Assembly (NCBI GenBank): GCA_005656395.1
Contig: SRSI01000048.1
Coordinates: forward strand, 930,001 to 994,000
From: Strongyloides papillosus
Lineage: Eukaryota > Nematoda > Chromadorea > Rhabditida > Strongyloididae
Length of the DNA stretch: 64,000 bases
Reading direction: 5' to 3'
Positions 1 to 11,800 of this stretch are shown in pieces. The position numbers were made by a program, and so were the translations under genes. The notes under the pieces are model-generated. The model was not told the origin of the DNA, ran no database searches, and worked only from the letters and a program-made list of their open reading frames with translations. Every line of letters begins with the position of its first letter. Within the stretch, counting starts at the first letter, position 1.

Positions 1-12
1 TCAATCAAAAAA

Positions 13-982
13 ATGTCATTAAACAAAATATTATCAAGAAATAACTTGTCCCCTTTTAATTCATCGCTAGATGGAGCTTCGGCGAAAGACAACACTAATA
101 CTACAAAAGACAATAATCTAGAAAATAATAGTGTTTTTGTATACAATCTTCAAAGTATGTCTAAGGGTATTTGTAATTTTGAGGTGTCACCAGATGCTAA
201 AATATCAGAATATTATTATCTATGTAACAGACAACAACATATAGAACTTTATTATGCTATGAATGTACCTGATAATAGGGCTGAAGTATGGGCCACATTT
301 AGAACATTCATTTGTAGAAAGTATGGTGAAAAGATATGTCAAGAAGGTAAAACTAATAATTGTACGATTGAAAGTAGCAAAGAAGTTGATAGTGAAGGCG
401 AACCAGAAAGCACCACTGAAGATGACTTTTCCAACAAAAGTGATAATTGGATTGAACAAGGAACTAAATTTGATGACACAATATTTGATGACTCACTAAA
501 GTGTACTGAATCTTCAAAAGAATGTAGTAGTAGTATTTTACCCAAATTTACACCAATCAAACCAAAGAAATATGTTCCAGTAAAATCAATGGCGGCAACA
601 TATAGGAATCCACTAATAACATCACCAATAAAAATTACTGTAAGTTAAATAATTCACCTATAATTAAACTTCCATTTTCTTTTAGAATTCAACCCCAATA
701 AAGGTAACAGATTGTATAGATAAATTACAACCATCCATATTTAATAGTACCACAAATTCTTCATTTGACTGTTTTGATGGTGGCAATACAACCCAAATGT
801 CATCATTGATAGGACTTTTTAGTCCATGTAAAAGTTTTTCAAATCAAACGTTACCTTCTGATTACAAACAAACACTTGAAATGTTAGCTACTGTTGATAG
901 TATCGATTTTATTAACGGTGTCGATGGGTTCAGAGATTTGTATAATAAGATTAAAGAAACTCCTGAGAAGGATAAACCTTAG
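13..982 (+). CDS. Hypothetical protein, two exons
   Basis: I read two exons, 13-639 and 686-982, joined by a 46-bp intron (donor gtaagt at 640, acceptor ttttag ending at 685) that keeps the frame. The product is about 307 residues. It has no signal peptide or membrane segment. It begins with a Ser/Asn-rich stretch, then a more ordered region (about 45-115) with conserved-looking aromatic and Cys residues, then an acidic Ser/Thr-rich linker and short Pro-containing motifs (NPLITSPIKI, LIGLFSPCKS) that look like linear docking motifs. The C-terminal 45 residues are probably helical. I do not recognise the family. It could be a nuclear or regulatory protein, but nothing in the sequence proves that. 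Confidence 0.65.
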
Positions 983-1440
983 TCATGTATATAATATTTA
1001 TTTATCTTACTCCTTATCTTGTACATAGATATTTATTAATTAAAAAAAGTTATTCAACTATATTATTATGGAGGAAATATATATTATATAAACATATTAA
1101 GATTCTTTACCCATTTATATTTTTATATATTTTTAAAAGGAGGAAATATACGTAAAGCATGAATGTTTTTATATATATCATTGTTTTTAAATAAAAACAC
1201 CATATATTTACACCTTCAGAGGAGTTAGATACAAAAATAGGATGTAAATGAATTTCCTGAAGTTAAAGATGTTTATTTATAAGAGATTTATTGCATTTAA
1301 ATTTATATAATATATAATGTAATAAAAACAATCAAAAGGATATTATGTCGAACAAATAACTTGTTGAAAACTTTTTTTAAGAATAATATTCTATATAAAT
1401 AAGGAAAATATTAAAAAAAATCATTTTATCTCCTTCAAAA
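983..1440. other. Intergenic, AT-rich
   Basis: This is the downstream flank of the hypothetical gene and the upstream region of the first chemoreceptor. The word gaggaaatata occurs twice (about 1071 and 1141). Nothing else is recognisable. Confidence 0.5.
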
Positions 1441-2572
1441 ATGATGGATATTTATCAATATAGTTTTAATATTATCAACCTAATTTTTGGTGTATTATTC
1501 AATGTCATATCAATATACATTCTGTCATGTAAAAAAAATTCATCAGAAATAGGTATTTTGTTGATAATTCAATTTACCATTGGCATGTTAACATTAATAC
1601 TAACTTCAGTTGTTGGAATGATAGTAGTATTTTTTGATGATCGTTTGATTATCATATTAGCCTTTCTTAAATGGTTACCACAAAATTCCACTCTTCATAA
1701 AGTAATACTTTTGGTAATATCTCTTATGTTGTTTACAACAATCATACTCCCTGTTGAAATATTAATTGTAAGGTATATGGCGTTGTGCAAGGACTTTAAA
1801 ATCACTAGAATTAAATTAATCATGATAACAGTAGTCTCTTTCATGATTTCTTTACCAATGGTCCATTCAGTTTTTTATGTAACCAATGAAGATATTCCGA
1901 TTTATATTTTTAGAAAATTTATTGCTAAATTTGAGATTAAAAGTAACTTAGTTGAGGATGACGTTGTATTATTGGGATCCTATGCTGTAAGTAAACAAAC
2001 TACAAAAATTTCTAATTAATTTTCTTTTTTTAAAGGATTTAGACAATTGGAAATTTCCTATTCTTGATGGTTCCCTATATATGTTTATATACATTTTCTC
2101 TGTCATATTTTCCGTTTATAATTACTTGAAATATATAAAGAGTGTACCTTCAAAAATAACTAAAGCAATGAGAAAATTACACATAGAATTCTTGAAAATT
2201 TCATTATTTCAGATATGTCTTCCGTTTTTGATTGTTTTTACTACCATTATAGTATTCTTAATCTTCCTTTTTTTCGGATGCAATAATGAATTATCATTTC
2301 TTAGTGATATATTGTCTAAATTATTATCCTCCATACCAGCTATCAATCCTATGCTGTATATTTTTTTATCAAAAAACAATAGAGAAAAATTTTTTTCAAT
2401 CTTCAAATTTTTTCGAAAAGTTCAGTGTAATAAAAAGAAAACTAATAATATTACTAAGTTATGTACAAAAAATTATAATAAATATTTTTGTAATAGAAAA
2501 GGAAGCCGTGTTGTTCCATTTGCTGCGAATAATTTAAGAAATATATCAACAATTGCTGTTGCAAAAATATGA
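1441..2572 (+). CDS. Serpentine 7TM chemoreceptor-like GPCR, copy 1
   Basis: Exons are 1441-1986 and 2036-2572, with a 49-bp intron. The joined protein is about 360 residues with seven hydrophobic segments. The N-terminus is short and uncleaved (MDIYQYSFNIINLIFG). The later part has the helix-6 block typical of the nematode Str/Srh/Sri-type superfamily (KLHIEFLKISLFQICLPFLI), then a Pro-containing helix 7 (INPMLYIFLSKNNREKFF) and a basic cytoplasmic tail. Such proteins act as chemosensory receptors in sensory neurons; the ligand is unknown. The next gene is a diverged tandem copy with the intron at the same place after an Ala-Val pair. The tail contains KGSRV, also found in the other two receptors of this window. 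The superfamily placement is an inference from motifs. Confidence 0.8.
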
Positions 2573-2818
2573 AAATTTTTGTTTTACTGTAATTAAATCT
2601 CTTAACTCTTATATGACTATTTATCTTAAAGTTATAAATAAACATTATTAAAAAATTATTTTCCATACCAGACAAAACGTCACATTTATATTCGAAAAAG
2701 CAGAAACCATAGAATTATATGTTTGTCTATTATGTTGTTATTATAATTACTTATTATTTCCCCATAAAAAATTATTATAAAATAAAAAAAGTAATGATAA
2801 CGGATATCACATCGGAAA

Positions 2819-3972
2819 ATGGATATTTATGAGTATGTTACTAATGCTATCAACCTATTCTTTGGAATATTTTTTAATACCATTGCAATATCCATAACAT
2901 ATAGATCATCCTCTGAGAATAACTTATCACAAATTAGTACTTTATTGATAATACAATTCATTGTGGGCATCATAACATCAATCTTAACTTCACTCATTGG
3001 AATGACAATATATTTTTATAATAATTACATGATGATTACTTTGGTATTTATTAAATGGTTGCCATATAATTTTATCCTCCATCAAGCTTTATTTCTAATT
3101 GCAATCCTTTTTATGTATAGTACAATAACGTTTCCTGTTGGAATATTAGCTGTTAGGTGCTTGATATTATGTAAAGAAATGATAGTTACTAAATTTAAAA
3201 TATTTCTAACAATATTGTCATGCTTCTTGGTTTCTTCTTTTTTGGTTCATGCTTCTTTTGAGGTAGCGTCACAAAAGTTACCATATTCCATTTATGAAGA
3301 TTTTCTTAATGCATGCCACATTAACAATTCTTTATTTAAAAGGGATCATATAATAATGGGAACATTAGCTGTAAGTAATATAACAATTTCCATATCTAAA
3401 TTTACCTTCTTCAGACTTTAGAAAATTGGAAGTTTGTATTAATTGATGTTTTTATAAATTCTATAATATATAGTACAACAATAATTGTTTCAATATATAA
3501 ATATGTAAAATATATTAAAAGAGTATCTTCAAAAATGTCAGAAGTTACTAAAAAATTACATTTAGATTTTTTAAAATTCATAATTTTCCAATCATCTGTA
3601 CCGTTTATAATAACTTTCACGTCCATTTTTATATTCTTAATTTATGCTCAACTTGGCTACTCAAATAAGATTCCATTTATTGGAGATATTCTGATAAAAT
3701 TCATGTGTGCAGTTCCATCAATAAATGCTATATTGTATATCTTTTTGTCATCTAAAAATAGAAATAAGTTCTTTTTAATTGTTAAGAACACTCTTCAAAG
3801 AAAATCTTTAAGTAATATAAGTGAGCCTTTTATTATATCAAGCCAAAGGTATAGTATTGATCCAATAACTAATATAAAAGGAAGTCGTGTAAATCCTTGT
3901 AACTTTAGTGGTTATACAAATCTACATAGAAACAGTGCTGCATTTTATAGTAGAAAAGTTAATACAGTTTGA
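2819..3972 (+). CDS. Serpentine 7TM chemoreceptor-like GPCR, copy 2
   Basis: Exons are 2819-3370 and 3415-3972, with a 44-bp intron. The protein is about 369 residues. It aligns along its whole length with the preceding gene: same start (MDIYEYVTNAINLFFG), same LLIIQF block in helix 2, same intron position and phase, same helix-6 block (KKLHLDFLKFIIFQSSVPF) and same helix-7 region (INAILYIFLSSKNRNKFF). Only about 250 bp separate the two genes, so this is a tandem duplication that has diverged. The tail again has KGSRV. The role is probably chemosensory, in the plasma membrane or cilium of a sensory neuron. No inactivating change is visible. Confidence 0.8.
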
Positions 3973-5230
3973 AAAAAATGAATAAATGGTAAAAAATTTG
4001 GTTGGAAATTACATTGAGTGTTTCAAGAATGTTCCTACATTCCACAAATCCATTACACTGGAGACACTACACAACTCTCTACATCTTTTGAGAAGGATCC
4101 CAGGCATACAACCAAACATATTAAGGAACCTAATCTTAAGAATATTTATTAATTCAATCTAATTAAGCTTAATTAATGAGCTAGTGATGATCCTAGAACA
4201 GTTATAGTGGTTATTAATTGTTGAAATCACATCATTCATTAAATTAAAATCCTATATGCATTGTTTTTGGCCAAATATTTTATAAAATATTGTTTTATTT
4301 ATCCAATATTATTACAATTAGCCAATTCGCTTAGTTTGTGACCTGCTTAGCCACGGGGTCAACCTTTTCTATATCAGTATATTTTTGTTTGGTTTTTTCA
4401 TCATATATCGAGATGAGAAAAATATGTCGAAAAAGTTTATACTCAAAATAAAAATAACAATTTTCCTCTAGCAATTTTTGAAGTCAATATAAAACCTCAT
4501 ATTTGACGTACTTTTAAGTCCTATTAAATATGAAAGTGAGTACACTTAAAGTTATTTTTTCGATTGTATCTGATATATAAATTTCACAAAGAATAGAAAT
4601 TTTTTAAGAAAAAACATATTCCTAAACATTTTGAGGCAATTTTTCGTATACTTAATATTGTTTAAATTTCTTGGAATTACTCTTAAAATTTGGGAAACTG
4701 AATAACTTAGAGATAATTTTTTATTTTCCTAGATTTTTTTCCAGCACAGAGATATATCATCTTGAAGCTTCAAAATTTAAGGTAAAAAATTATGTTTCGT
4801 AGATTGCTTCAAATTTCACTATTGCTGCATCAATTGTTAATTTTTTATGTTCTTACATAATAAGCATATGAGACTACACGAAGTTGTGAAATTTCAGAAT
4901 AATATGATAATTTTTAAAGAGATTTTAGGGGATCACAAGTTTCAAGATTATTTCCACTTAAATAGATGTATCTCAAGAACGGAAATTCAGAGCAAGCTAA
5001 TATTTTTTTTGCATTCAGCATGTAAAAAAACATTTATTTTACTAAAGAAAGTACAATAAACGAAAATCATTTTTCAACGTTAATATCTCCTTCTAATAAA
5101 TATATAAGGATAAAGTTTTTTGTATGTTTTATATACTGTTATAATGATTCGTTGACGTATGTATAGAACGAAAAATGCAACGATAGCACTTTTGAACCCC
5201 TAGATTTTTTTATCTTGTCAAAAAAAATTG
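3973..5230. other. Intergenic, no gene seen
   Basis: A slightly less AT-rich patch lies at about 4020-4200 without a coding frame. The interval 4700-5060 has weak inverted similarity (blocks around gagatatatc and gagatacatc) that could be a very old fold-back element, but I could not establish ends. The 70-codon open frame near 4847 has no recognisable features. Confidence 0.4.
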
Positions 5231-5738
5231 TTATTCAGAAAATCTTCTTTTTATATAACGGCTTAAATATACTGATAGATAACTTGATAATTCAGATTTT
5301 CCTAAATTATATGGATCTCGCAATTTTGGTTTATTTCCTTTCACTCTTTTGATAAACTTTTGGTTAATATCTTCAAAAAATAACTTGTAGTATAGATTCC
5401 TACCGCCATTACAAAGTATGAATTATTTTAACGAACATGTCTTATAAAAATATTTAATTTATTTGTGTCATTACTTACGTGGTTTCTGATGTTTATAAAT
5501 TGATCCATATAGTAAAAAGTTGTAGCCATATGGTAAAGTTTTTTTAGTGAGGATGGAACCTTCTCTACGATTGCGTGAACCTTCAACAATTGAAAGTATA
5601 TAGTTTCCGCTTGGTTGATATTCACACGTAAAGATTCCTGTGACACTAGTTTGATAAAGTTTCTTTCTAAAATGGCGATATGCAACTGTTTTCAAGATTA
5701 AAAAAACCAAGAGAAATCTAAATGATAGTATTTTAAAA
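5231..5738 (-). pseudogene. Transthyretin-like (TTL) family pseudogene
   Basis: Read on the minus strand, this follows the two-exon layout of the intact TTL gene at 20176. A hydrophobic leader (LSFRFLLVFLILKTVA, no in-frame ATG) is followed by a region starting VTGIFTCEYQPSGNYILSI and ending KHQKP, then a 38-bp intron (5478-5441) at the same place as in the intact gene. The second exon starts HMFVKIIHT and then hits a stop. Removing one T from the TTT at 5413-5415 (aaa on the plus strand) would give the family signature IIHTCNGG and open the frame to the stop at 5231. The missing start and the one-base insertion indicate a dead or dying gene. TTL proteins are secreted nematode proteins of the transthyretin fold. 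A sequencing error could explain the frameshift but not the missing ATG. Confidence 0.7.
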
Positions 5739-6554
5739 TACTATAGTGATAATGAAAAGAAATTTCATTATATATCAAATGCCATCAAGTAAATTGTTAA
5801 AAAGTAAATATTTAAATTAAAAAAAGAGAATTAAAGAACATTAACGATAAATTTATAAAATATTTTAAATAATTTCCTGTTTTTGGTCACCTAATTCTGA
5901 CAATATTAATATCAAACACTATTTTATTAAGTGAAAAAATAAGTTATTAATTTAATAGTAATTAATAAATCATCTAAATGCTATCAAAATATGTACCAAA
6001 TTGAAGAATAAAGTATATTATAAGTGAATTTTTTATTTATTTGTTATTTAATGGGAATTTATTTATAATATTAATATTCTGAAAAAAGTTTTTTAACAGA
6101 TTTGAGATCAAATAATTAAAATTGTTCTCTCTATATCAAATTTATCTAAAGTTTCAACATTTTTATATACTTGACGATCTTACTAAATGTTTTTTTAAAA
6201 AAAACAGAATTTTATAGACACTTTTCAAGTAACAAAAAAATAAAAAAAGCTAAACTAATAAGAAAGTACACTTAATATTTATTTATATTTTATTTTACTG
6301 TAATTATACTTTTTTAGTAAAAATTATTTAATATTGACAATTTACTAATAATAAATTCATTGAATCTATATATTTTTTCTATACCTTTTTAGAAATAACA
6401 TTGAAAATTAAACATTTTGGTAAAAAAATCTTAAATTTTTTCAATATTTAGTTTTGTTTTTTATGGAATTTTTATAATTTATAATACTAAAACAGTAAAG
6501 GTTAAAATAAACTGTTCTTGTCACGCAATTTTTGAAAAGTCATCAAAAAACTAA
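5739..6554. other. Intergenic, AT-rich
   Basis: Very AT-rich with long T and A runs. No open frame or repeat was recognised before the fold-back element that begins near 6555. Confidence 0.5.
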
Positions 6555-8005
6555 TATACAGGGTGTCCCATAATTAACTCCCCACATGCGAGAGCTTATA
6601 ACTTTTTTCTACGAAGAGATAAAACCATGAAATTTTACAGGTTAGTAGAACTAAGAGAAAATATTTTTTATTTTTTTTATTTTTAAAAAATTATGGTCCC
6701 ATTAGGACTTATGGCTATTTTAAAAAAATGTGTTTTTTTCGCCTTTATGATTACGTAACTTTTTAATATAAAGAGATATTGAGATGATTCTTTTACGGAT
6801 CGAAAGCCCAACTTCTTTTGTACTATAATTTCCAATATTATAAATATTAAACTTCATTAACATTGGTTAATTTTTAATTAAAACAAAAAAACCACGATTT
6901 TCGCCAAAATTTCGTAGTTTTTTTAAAATTAAAGCTCATTGAGGAAATTCCCGCAAAAGCTTTATCATTATTCTGGTAGAGTAAACCATGCTCTATCGAA
7001 TGGGTATAGTATCATAAAAATCAAATAAGATTGACAAAAGTTACGAATTACCAAAGACCACAAATTTCGTACTTTTTGTAAAAAATTAAGTTACAAACAC
7101 TATTTTTTCCAACGTATTTAATACCTAATATTATCATCGAAAAAGTATGCTAATTTACAGTATGTTTTTTATTTGTCCATATTTGACCAAAAAAATTTTA
7201 ATAATTTTTATCGCTAAAATTTTGTTAAAAATTAATTTTCTAAATATTTTTCATTATTTATTTGTATTTCATACTCTTTTACATAATTATTATCCTATAA
7301 AAGCATTTTTACGTACTTTTCAAAAATATCGTATATTCGACCTTGTTCTTATAAAGTTTATGTTTGAAATATGAACAAATAGTAATAAGTAATAGGATAA
7401 TATTTCAATTACTTTCATTGAAAAAACATTTTAAATGTTGAAAAATTAAAAAAAACAACATATTTTTTCTAAATACTAAAGAAAATGGAGAAAGTTGACT
7501 ATTTTTGGATTGTCATAACTTTCTTGAAACTTATTACTAGGAAACAAGATTATTACCGTTGAATAGGGCATCGTTTACTCTATCAGAATAATGATAAAAC
7601 ATTTGTGATAATTTTCGTAATGAACTTTAATTTTGAAAAAACTACGAAATTTTGGCAAAAATTGTGGTTTTTTTGTTTTAATTAAAAATTAAACAATGTT
7701 AATGTAGTTCAATATTTATGATATTAAGGATTCTTATACAAAAGAAGTTGAGCTTTCGATTTGTAAAAGAATCATCTAAATATCTCTTCATATAAAAAAG
7801 TTATGTACTCATAAAGGCGAAAAAAACACATTTTTTTAAAATGGCCATAAGTTCTAATGGGACCATAATTTTTTAAAAATAAAAAAAAATAAAAAATATT
7901 GTTTCTTAGTTCTACTAACCTGCAAAATTTTACGTTTTTATATCTTCGTAGAAAAAAGTTATAGGCTCTCGCAGGTGGAAAGTTAATTATGGGACACCCT
8001 GTATA
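6555..8005. mobile_element. Long fold-back (inverted-repeat) transposon, about 1.45 kb, non-coding
   Basis: The two ends are inverted copies: tatacagggtgtcccataat at about 6556 and its reverse complement ending near 8005, both next to TA. The arms run about 450 bp inward (left to about 7010, right from about 7556) with many substitutions but good collinearity, for example ccaaaatttcgtagttttt on the left against its complement on the right. The roughly 500-bp centre encodes nothing convincing; its 75-codon frame is Phe/Leu-rich low complexity. The cagggtgtccc terminus and TA flank resemble non-autonomous Tc1/mariner-type elements, which is family knowledge rather than proof. An inner motif, gatagagtaa...gctctatc, is shared with the second fold-back element. 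Confidence 0.8.
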
Positions 8006-8215
8006 TTTCTCTGACATTCTTACCTTTTATATACCTCTTATATATTCTACCTAAATAATATATATTTCCCGACATTTTAACTTTATTTTCATGTATCTCT
8101 ATATTCAGGATGGCCCGCGTATAACTTTCCAGATAATTGCGTATATACCTTTAGGCATGGATAAGCTACAAATATGGTATTATAATCATTTTGTAGCTGA
8201 GATACATTTTATCTT

Positions 8216-8219
8216 AAAT
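8216..8219 (+). repeat. Target-site duplication AAAT, left copy
   Basis: AAAT immediately precedes the 5' LTR and recurs immediately after the 3' LTR at 16991-16994. The undisturbed right arm of the host fold-back element has a single AAAT at the matching place, which confirms a 4-bp duplication on insertion. Confidence 0.85.
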
Positions 8220-8396
8220 TGTAACGCCCCCAGAAGGCGTTATCAAGAAAACTCTATAAATACCAAACATAAATTCATTTTTAAAGTGTATGTAAAAGAT
8301 AAGATACATTGTGAACACCTATTAATAAAAAGTTATTTTATATATTTATACTTTACTATATCACCCGAGGATAGCACCTCGTTAAAAAAGCTTATA
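8220..8396 (+). repeat. 5' LTR of the retrotransposon, 177 bp
   Basis: This block recurs at 16814-16990, and I found no difference by eye over 177 bp. It starts TGTAACGCC and ends GCTTATA rather than the usual CA. Two perfect stem-loops are visible: AACGCC/GGCGTT with a 7-nt loop near the 5' end (about 8222-8240) and CGAGG/CCTCG with a 6-nt loop near the 3' end (about 8366-8381). Such a short LTR must hold promoter and polyadenylation signals; a tataaat word follows the first stem-loop. Confidence 0.9.
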
Positions 8397-8414
8397 TGGA
8401 GGTTCCACCGAACC
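8397..8414 (+). promoter_or_regulatory. Primer binding site (minus-strand priming)
   Basis: TGGAGGTTCCACCGAACC begins directly after the 5' LTR. TGG matches the CCA end of a tRNA, and the rest is compatible with the T-stem and acceptor 3' half of a tRNA. I cannot say which tRNA. The position and TGG start are what is seen; the priming role is family knowledge. Confidence 0.65.
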
Positions 8415-8871
8415 ATGTCGCAGCCTTGCACGATTCATCGATGCAAGTGATTCAAATAAAAAATGGATGACAATTAAATTTAACATAAACAGGTTAGTTC
8501 TATACAATCATTTTTTGTTGAATGCAACAAAAAAATGACATGCTTATACTATAATAATGGTTGGTAACGAAATTGTATAGAAATATGCAATTATAAACAA
8601 CCTTACTACTTTACAATTATTTTTTTAGAAAAAAATTTTAACAATTTGATCTATTATAATGCGCCTATTTACAATCGTAAAAAACACAATTACGAATGGC
8701 CTTAATACTTAGACAATTATTTTAATTCAATGTAACTTGTTTTACATTGATAATTACATTTTTAGACAAATCCAGCCTCTTTTCGGATGAAAAAATATAG
8801 AGGATAAATAAGCGACATTCATACAAAAATTATCATTCAATTGTGCATTTCTGCATCATAACCGTTCACTC

Positions 8872-11800
8872 ATGTCTCTTCGTAGTAGCAGCACGCCGGT
8901 AAAGGCAAACAATCGTTTGGGTAATGATTCAAACGATTTGGTACCTGGAGTACCACTCTTCAATGCTTTTAAACAAGCCGAGCTAGGCCTCTCCAAGGAT
9001 GCCCAGCACCCCTTTCTTGCTCATTCACGAGCCGAGCTAGGCCTCTCCAAGGATGCCCGGCACCCATTTCTTGCTCATTCACGAGCCGAGCTAGGCCTCT
9101 CCAAGGATGCCCAGCACCCTCTTTTTGCTCACTTACGAGCCGAGCCAGGCCTCTCCGAGGAAGCCAGGCAAACTTTAATGTCCTCAATGATATCTCCAAA
9201 GGCAAGTGCGCCACCACATGGAGATAGTCTCGAAGGCACCAATGTTTTTGCTTCTTCTAATAAAGGTAGCAAAATAAGATCTAGTTTCAATAACTTGATC
9301 AATAAGATTACCAATCCGGTAGCGTCTAAATCTGCAATGGAATCTACAATTCCGTTGAACAGAACTAAAAGACAAGTCGATCTTGACAATGTTGTCAAAT
9401 TAATACTTGATGAACTTAAAAGTGATCAAATTGAAACCTTAAAATATAGTCCCAGTGACTATGATGGTTTACTTCAAAGACAGAAGGCCAGAATGACCAA
9501 ACTATTACAAGATTTGGGTTCTGATGCCATCGTCGATTTACCAGATGTACGTGCACAAGTTAGTGACAATCTGGGTTCAACAAGAAGCTATAATGCTTTG
9601 TTTGATATGGTCCTCCGTGCGAAATCGCATGGGGCCTTTTATCAGTTTAAGGGTAAGTCCCTTACTAGCTTTACACTTTTTATAAGTGATTGCATGACGG
9701 CTATAAGACAATTAGCCATCACTGATGACGAAATCCCTATGCTTGATCGCATAGCCGGACGTCACATTGACTATCTTATACCAAGAGATAGTAAAATAGC
9801 ACATGCTCGACACATAGCTGTCGAGAGAAAGTCCGATGCTACTAAAGGACATAAACAATATGATTTCACATTGTCTGAAATCTTAAACGACATCAAGTTG
9901 GTACTTGAAAGTCAAGGCATGAATCGCCTAGAGCAATTTAATGCTCGTCCACCAATGGAGAATGCTATGGATGTTTCCACATTCGCCAAGAAATTTAATG
10001 ATTATCTTCGTAGAAGATTTGCTACTAATCAGCCTTCAGAGTTCCTGAAGAATAAACCTGATCTGAGACGTGAACAATTTTACTTATTCACAAGAGGATT
10101 ACATCCAATCCTCCGGGAAAATAATTCCACAAAAAATCTTTATGAATTGCAATATGATGAATTCATAGCCACATACGTAGACACACAGCTACGTTTCCAA
10201 TCTAAATTAAATAAAGCTTCACAGAAAGTTAATAATAATCATAACAATAGTTATAAACATAATAACAAACACATAAATAAACATAATAATGTGTCCAACA
10301 ATAAACAATCGAATTTGAAATTTGATAATACAAAGAAACCATTTGTAAAAAATAACTCTAGCGGTTATATTAAAAATAATCACCAGTCATCATCTGGTAC
10401 ACATAATAATAAGGGACATCAATCCCGATATTCTGCGTCGAAACCGGCTAATAAGCCTGTAACTTCATATAATACTACTAGTTCTGGTATGAACTATAAA
10501 CCTAATAATAACCAATCATCTGGTTATAATAAAAATAGTATAAAAACTAAACATCAAAAACATGGTAAGGTTCATACGATTGAACCTACGCATGATGAAT
10601 GCCACAATGATGGCGAAATGAATGTTATAATGCATTCTATTAAGGAGATCAAAAATATGATCAACGACTTTAAACTAAATACATTAACAATCTGTATGTT
10701 AATGATATGTATGCTTATACCATTCGGTGGTTGTCAACCCCTTGGTATATGTCGATTTGCACCTTCTGAATTTCCTCGATTGTATCTTCAGAACAACTAT
10801 GACGCTAAAAAGGCGAAACAAGTTACATTAGTATCTGTTGATAACAGATGTGTAGCTTTAGACGTATTTGCTAGTGGCTATCGCCTTGGCAACGTCTTTG
10901 TAGACCCCGACAGTAATGTCGAACATTACTTTGATAAAAAGGCTCCAACATTTTCTTGTGCTGGAAGCCACCTTGTCCATTTATCAGGACGCAATGAAAC
11001 CTTCGCTGAAGAAGTTTCAACAGGTACACATAATGCTGATACCTCTTTAAAGAACATACGAGCTAAGCATGCTATGTATGAAGCTGGATGTGATAAACTT
11101 AGTTCTGTTTCACAGACAGTACCTATGGATCCTCATCCTAGCAAAATAGTCTCATCGACTAAGGCGCCTGTTGTGATGTTAACAGAGCGACCACATATTG
11201 TACAAATTGTTGCACACGGTACAAATGTTTCTGCTTCAAAGATTAAGGCACCAACGGATGTTAGTGTTCCTTCGAAAGCAACAAAATCTAATAATGATGC
11301 TGCCTTAAAAGCTGCATCTGTTGATAGTTTAAAAGTATCATCAACCACATCTGGTTATCAGAAAATTAAATCTTCATTGAAAACCTGTGAAGAAGAATTA
11401 GAAAAGACGAAGACTCTCTTAAAAGAGAGTACAAGTACTATATCCGACCTACGATCGGAAATAGAACGAATAAAGCGAGCAAATAACATGCTTTCCGAGC
11501 AACTTCGTGATTCTGAAGATCGTCATCGGACGACTTTGCGATCAATGACTGCGGAATCGGCCAAATCCCTTTCCGAAGACATAAAAACAGTCTCTAATGC
11601 TTTGACTGATGAAAATAGAATCCGCCAGGAATGTGAAGACAACTGGAAGGATGAAATAAAACGTCTTAATAATGAGATTGAGGATTGTAATACCAAACTC
11701 AATAAGCTAAAGACGGCAAATAACGCGTTACGTGGAGAACGTGATAAAGCTAGTAAAGCTTTAAAATCTTGTAATATAGATAAGGATACTTGTCTTAAAG

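Noticed and set aside
4847..5059. 70-codon plus-strand frame in the intergenic region
   Set aside because: No recognisable domain, signal or splice context; expected by chance.
7147..7374. 75-codon frame in the centre of the first fold-back element
   Set aside because: Phe/Leu/Ile low complexity expected in AT-rich DNA; not a transposase.
8091..8450. 119-codon frame before the retrotransposon ORF
   Set aside because: It runs across the fold-back arm, the 5' LTR and the primer binding site, so it is an accidental frame spanning element junctions.
8969..9217. Minus-strand repeat ORF opposite the Gag repeats
   Set aside because: Shadow of the 54-bp tandem repeat; the sense strand is the coding one.
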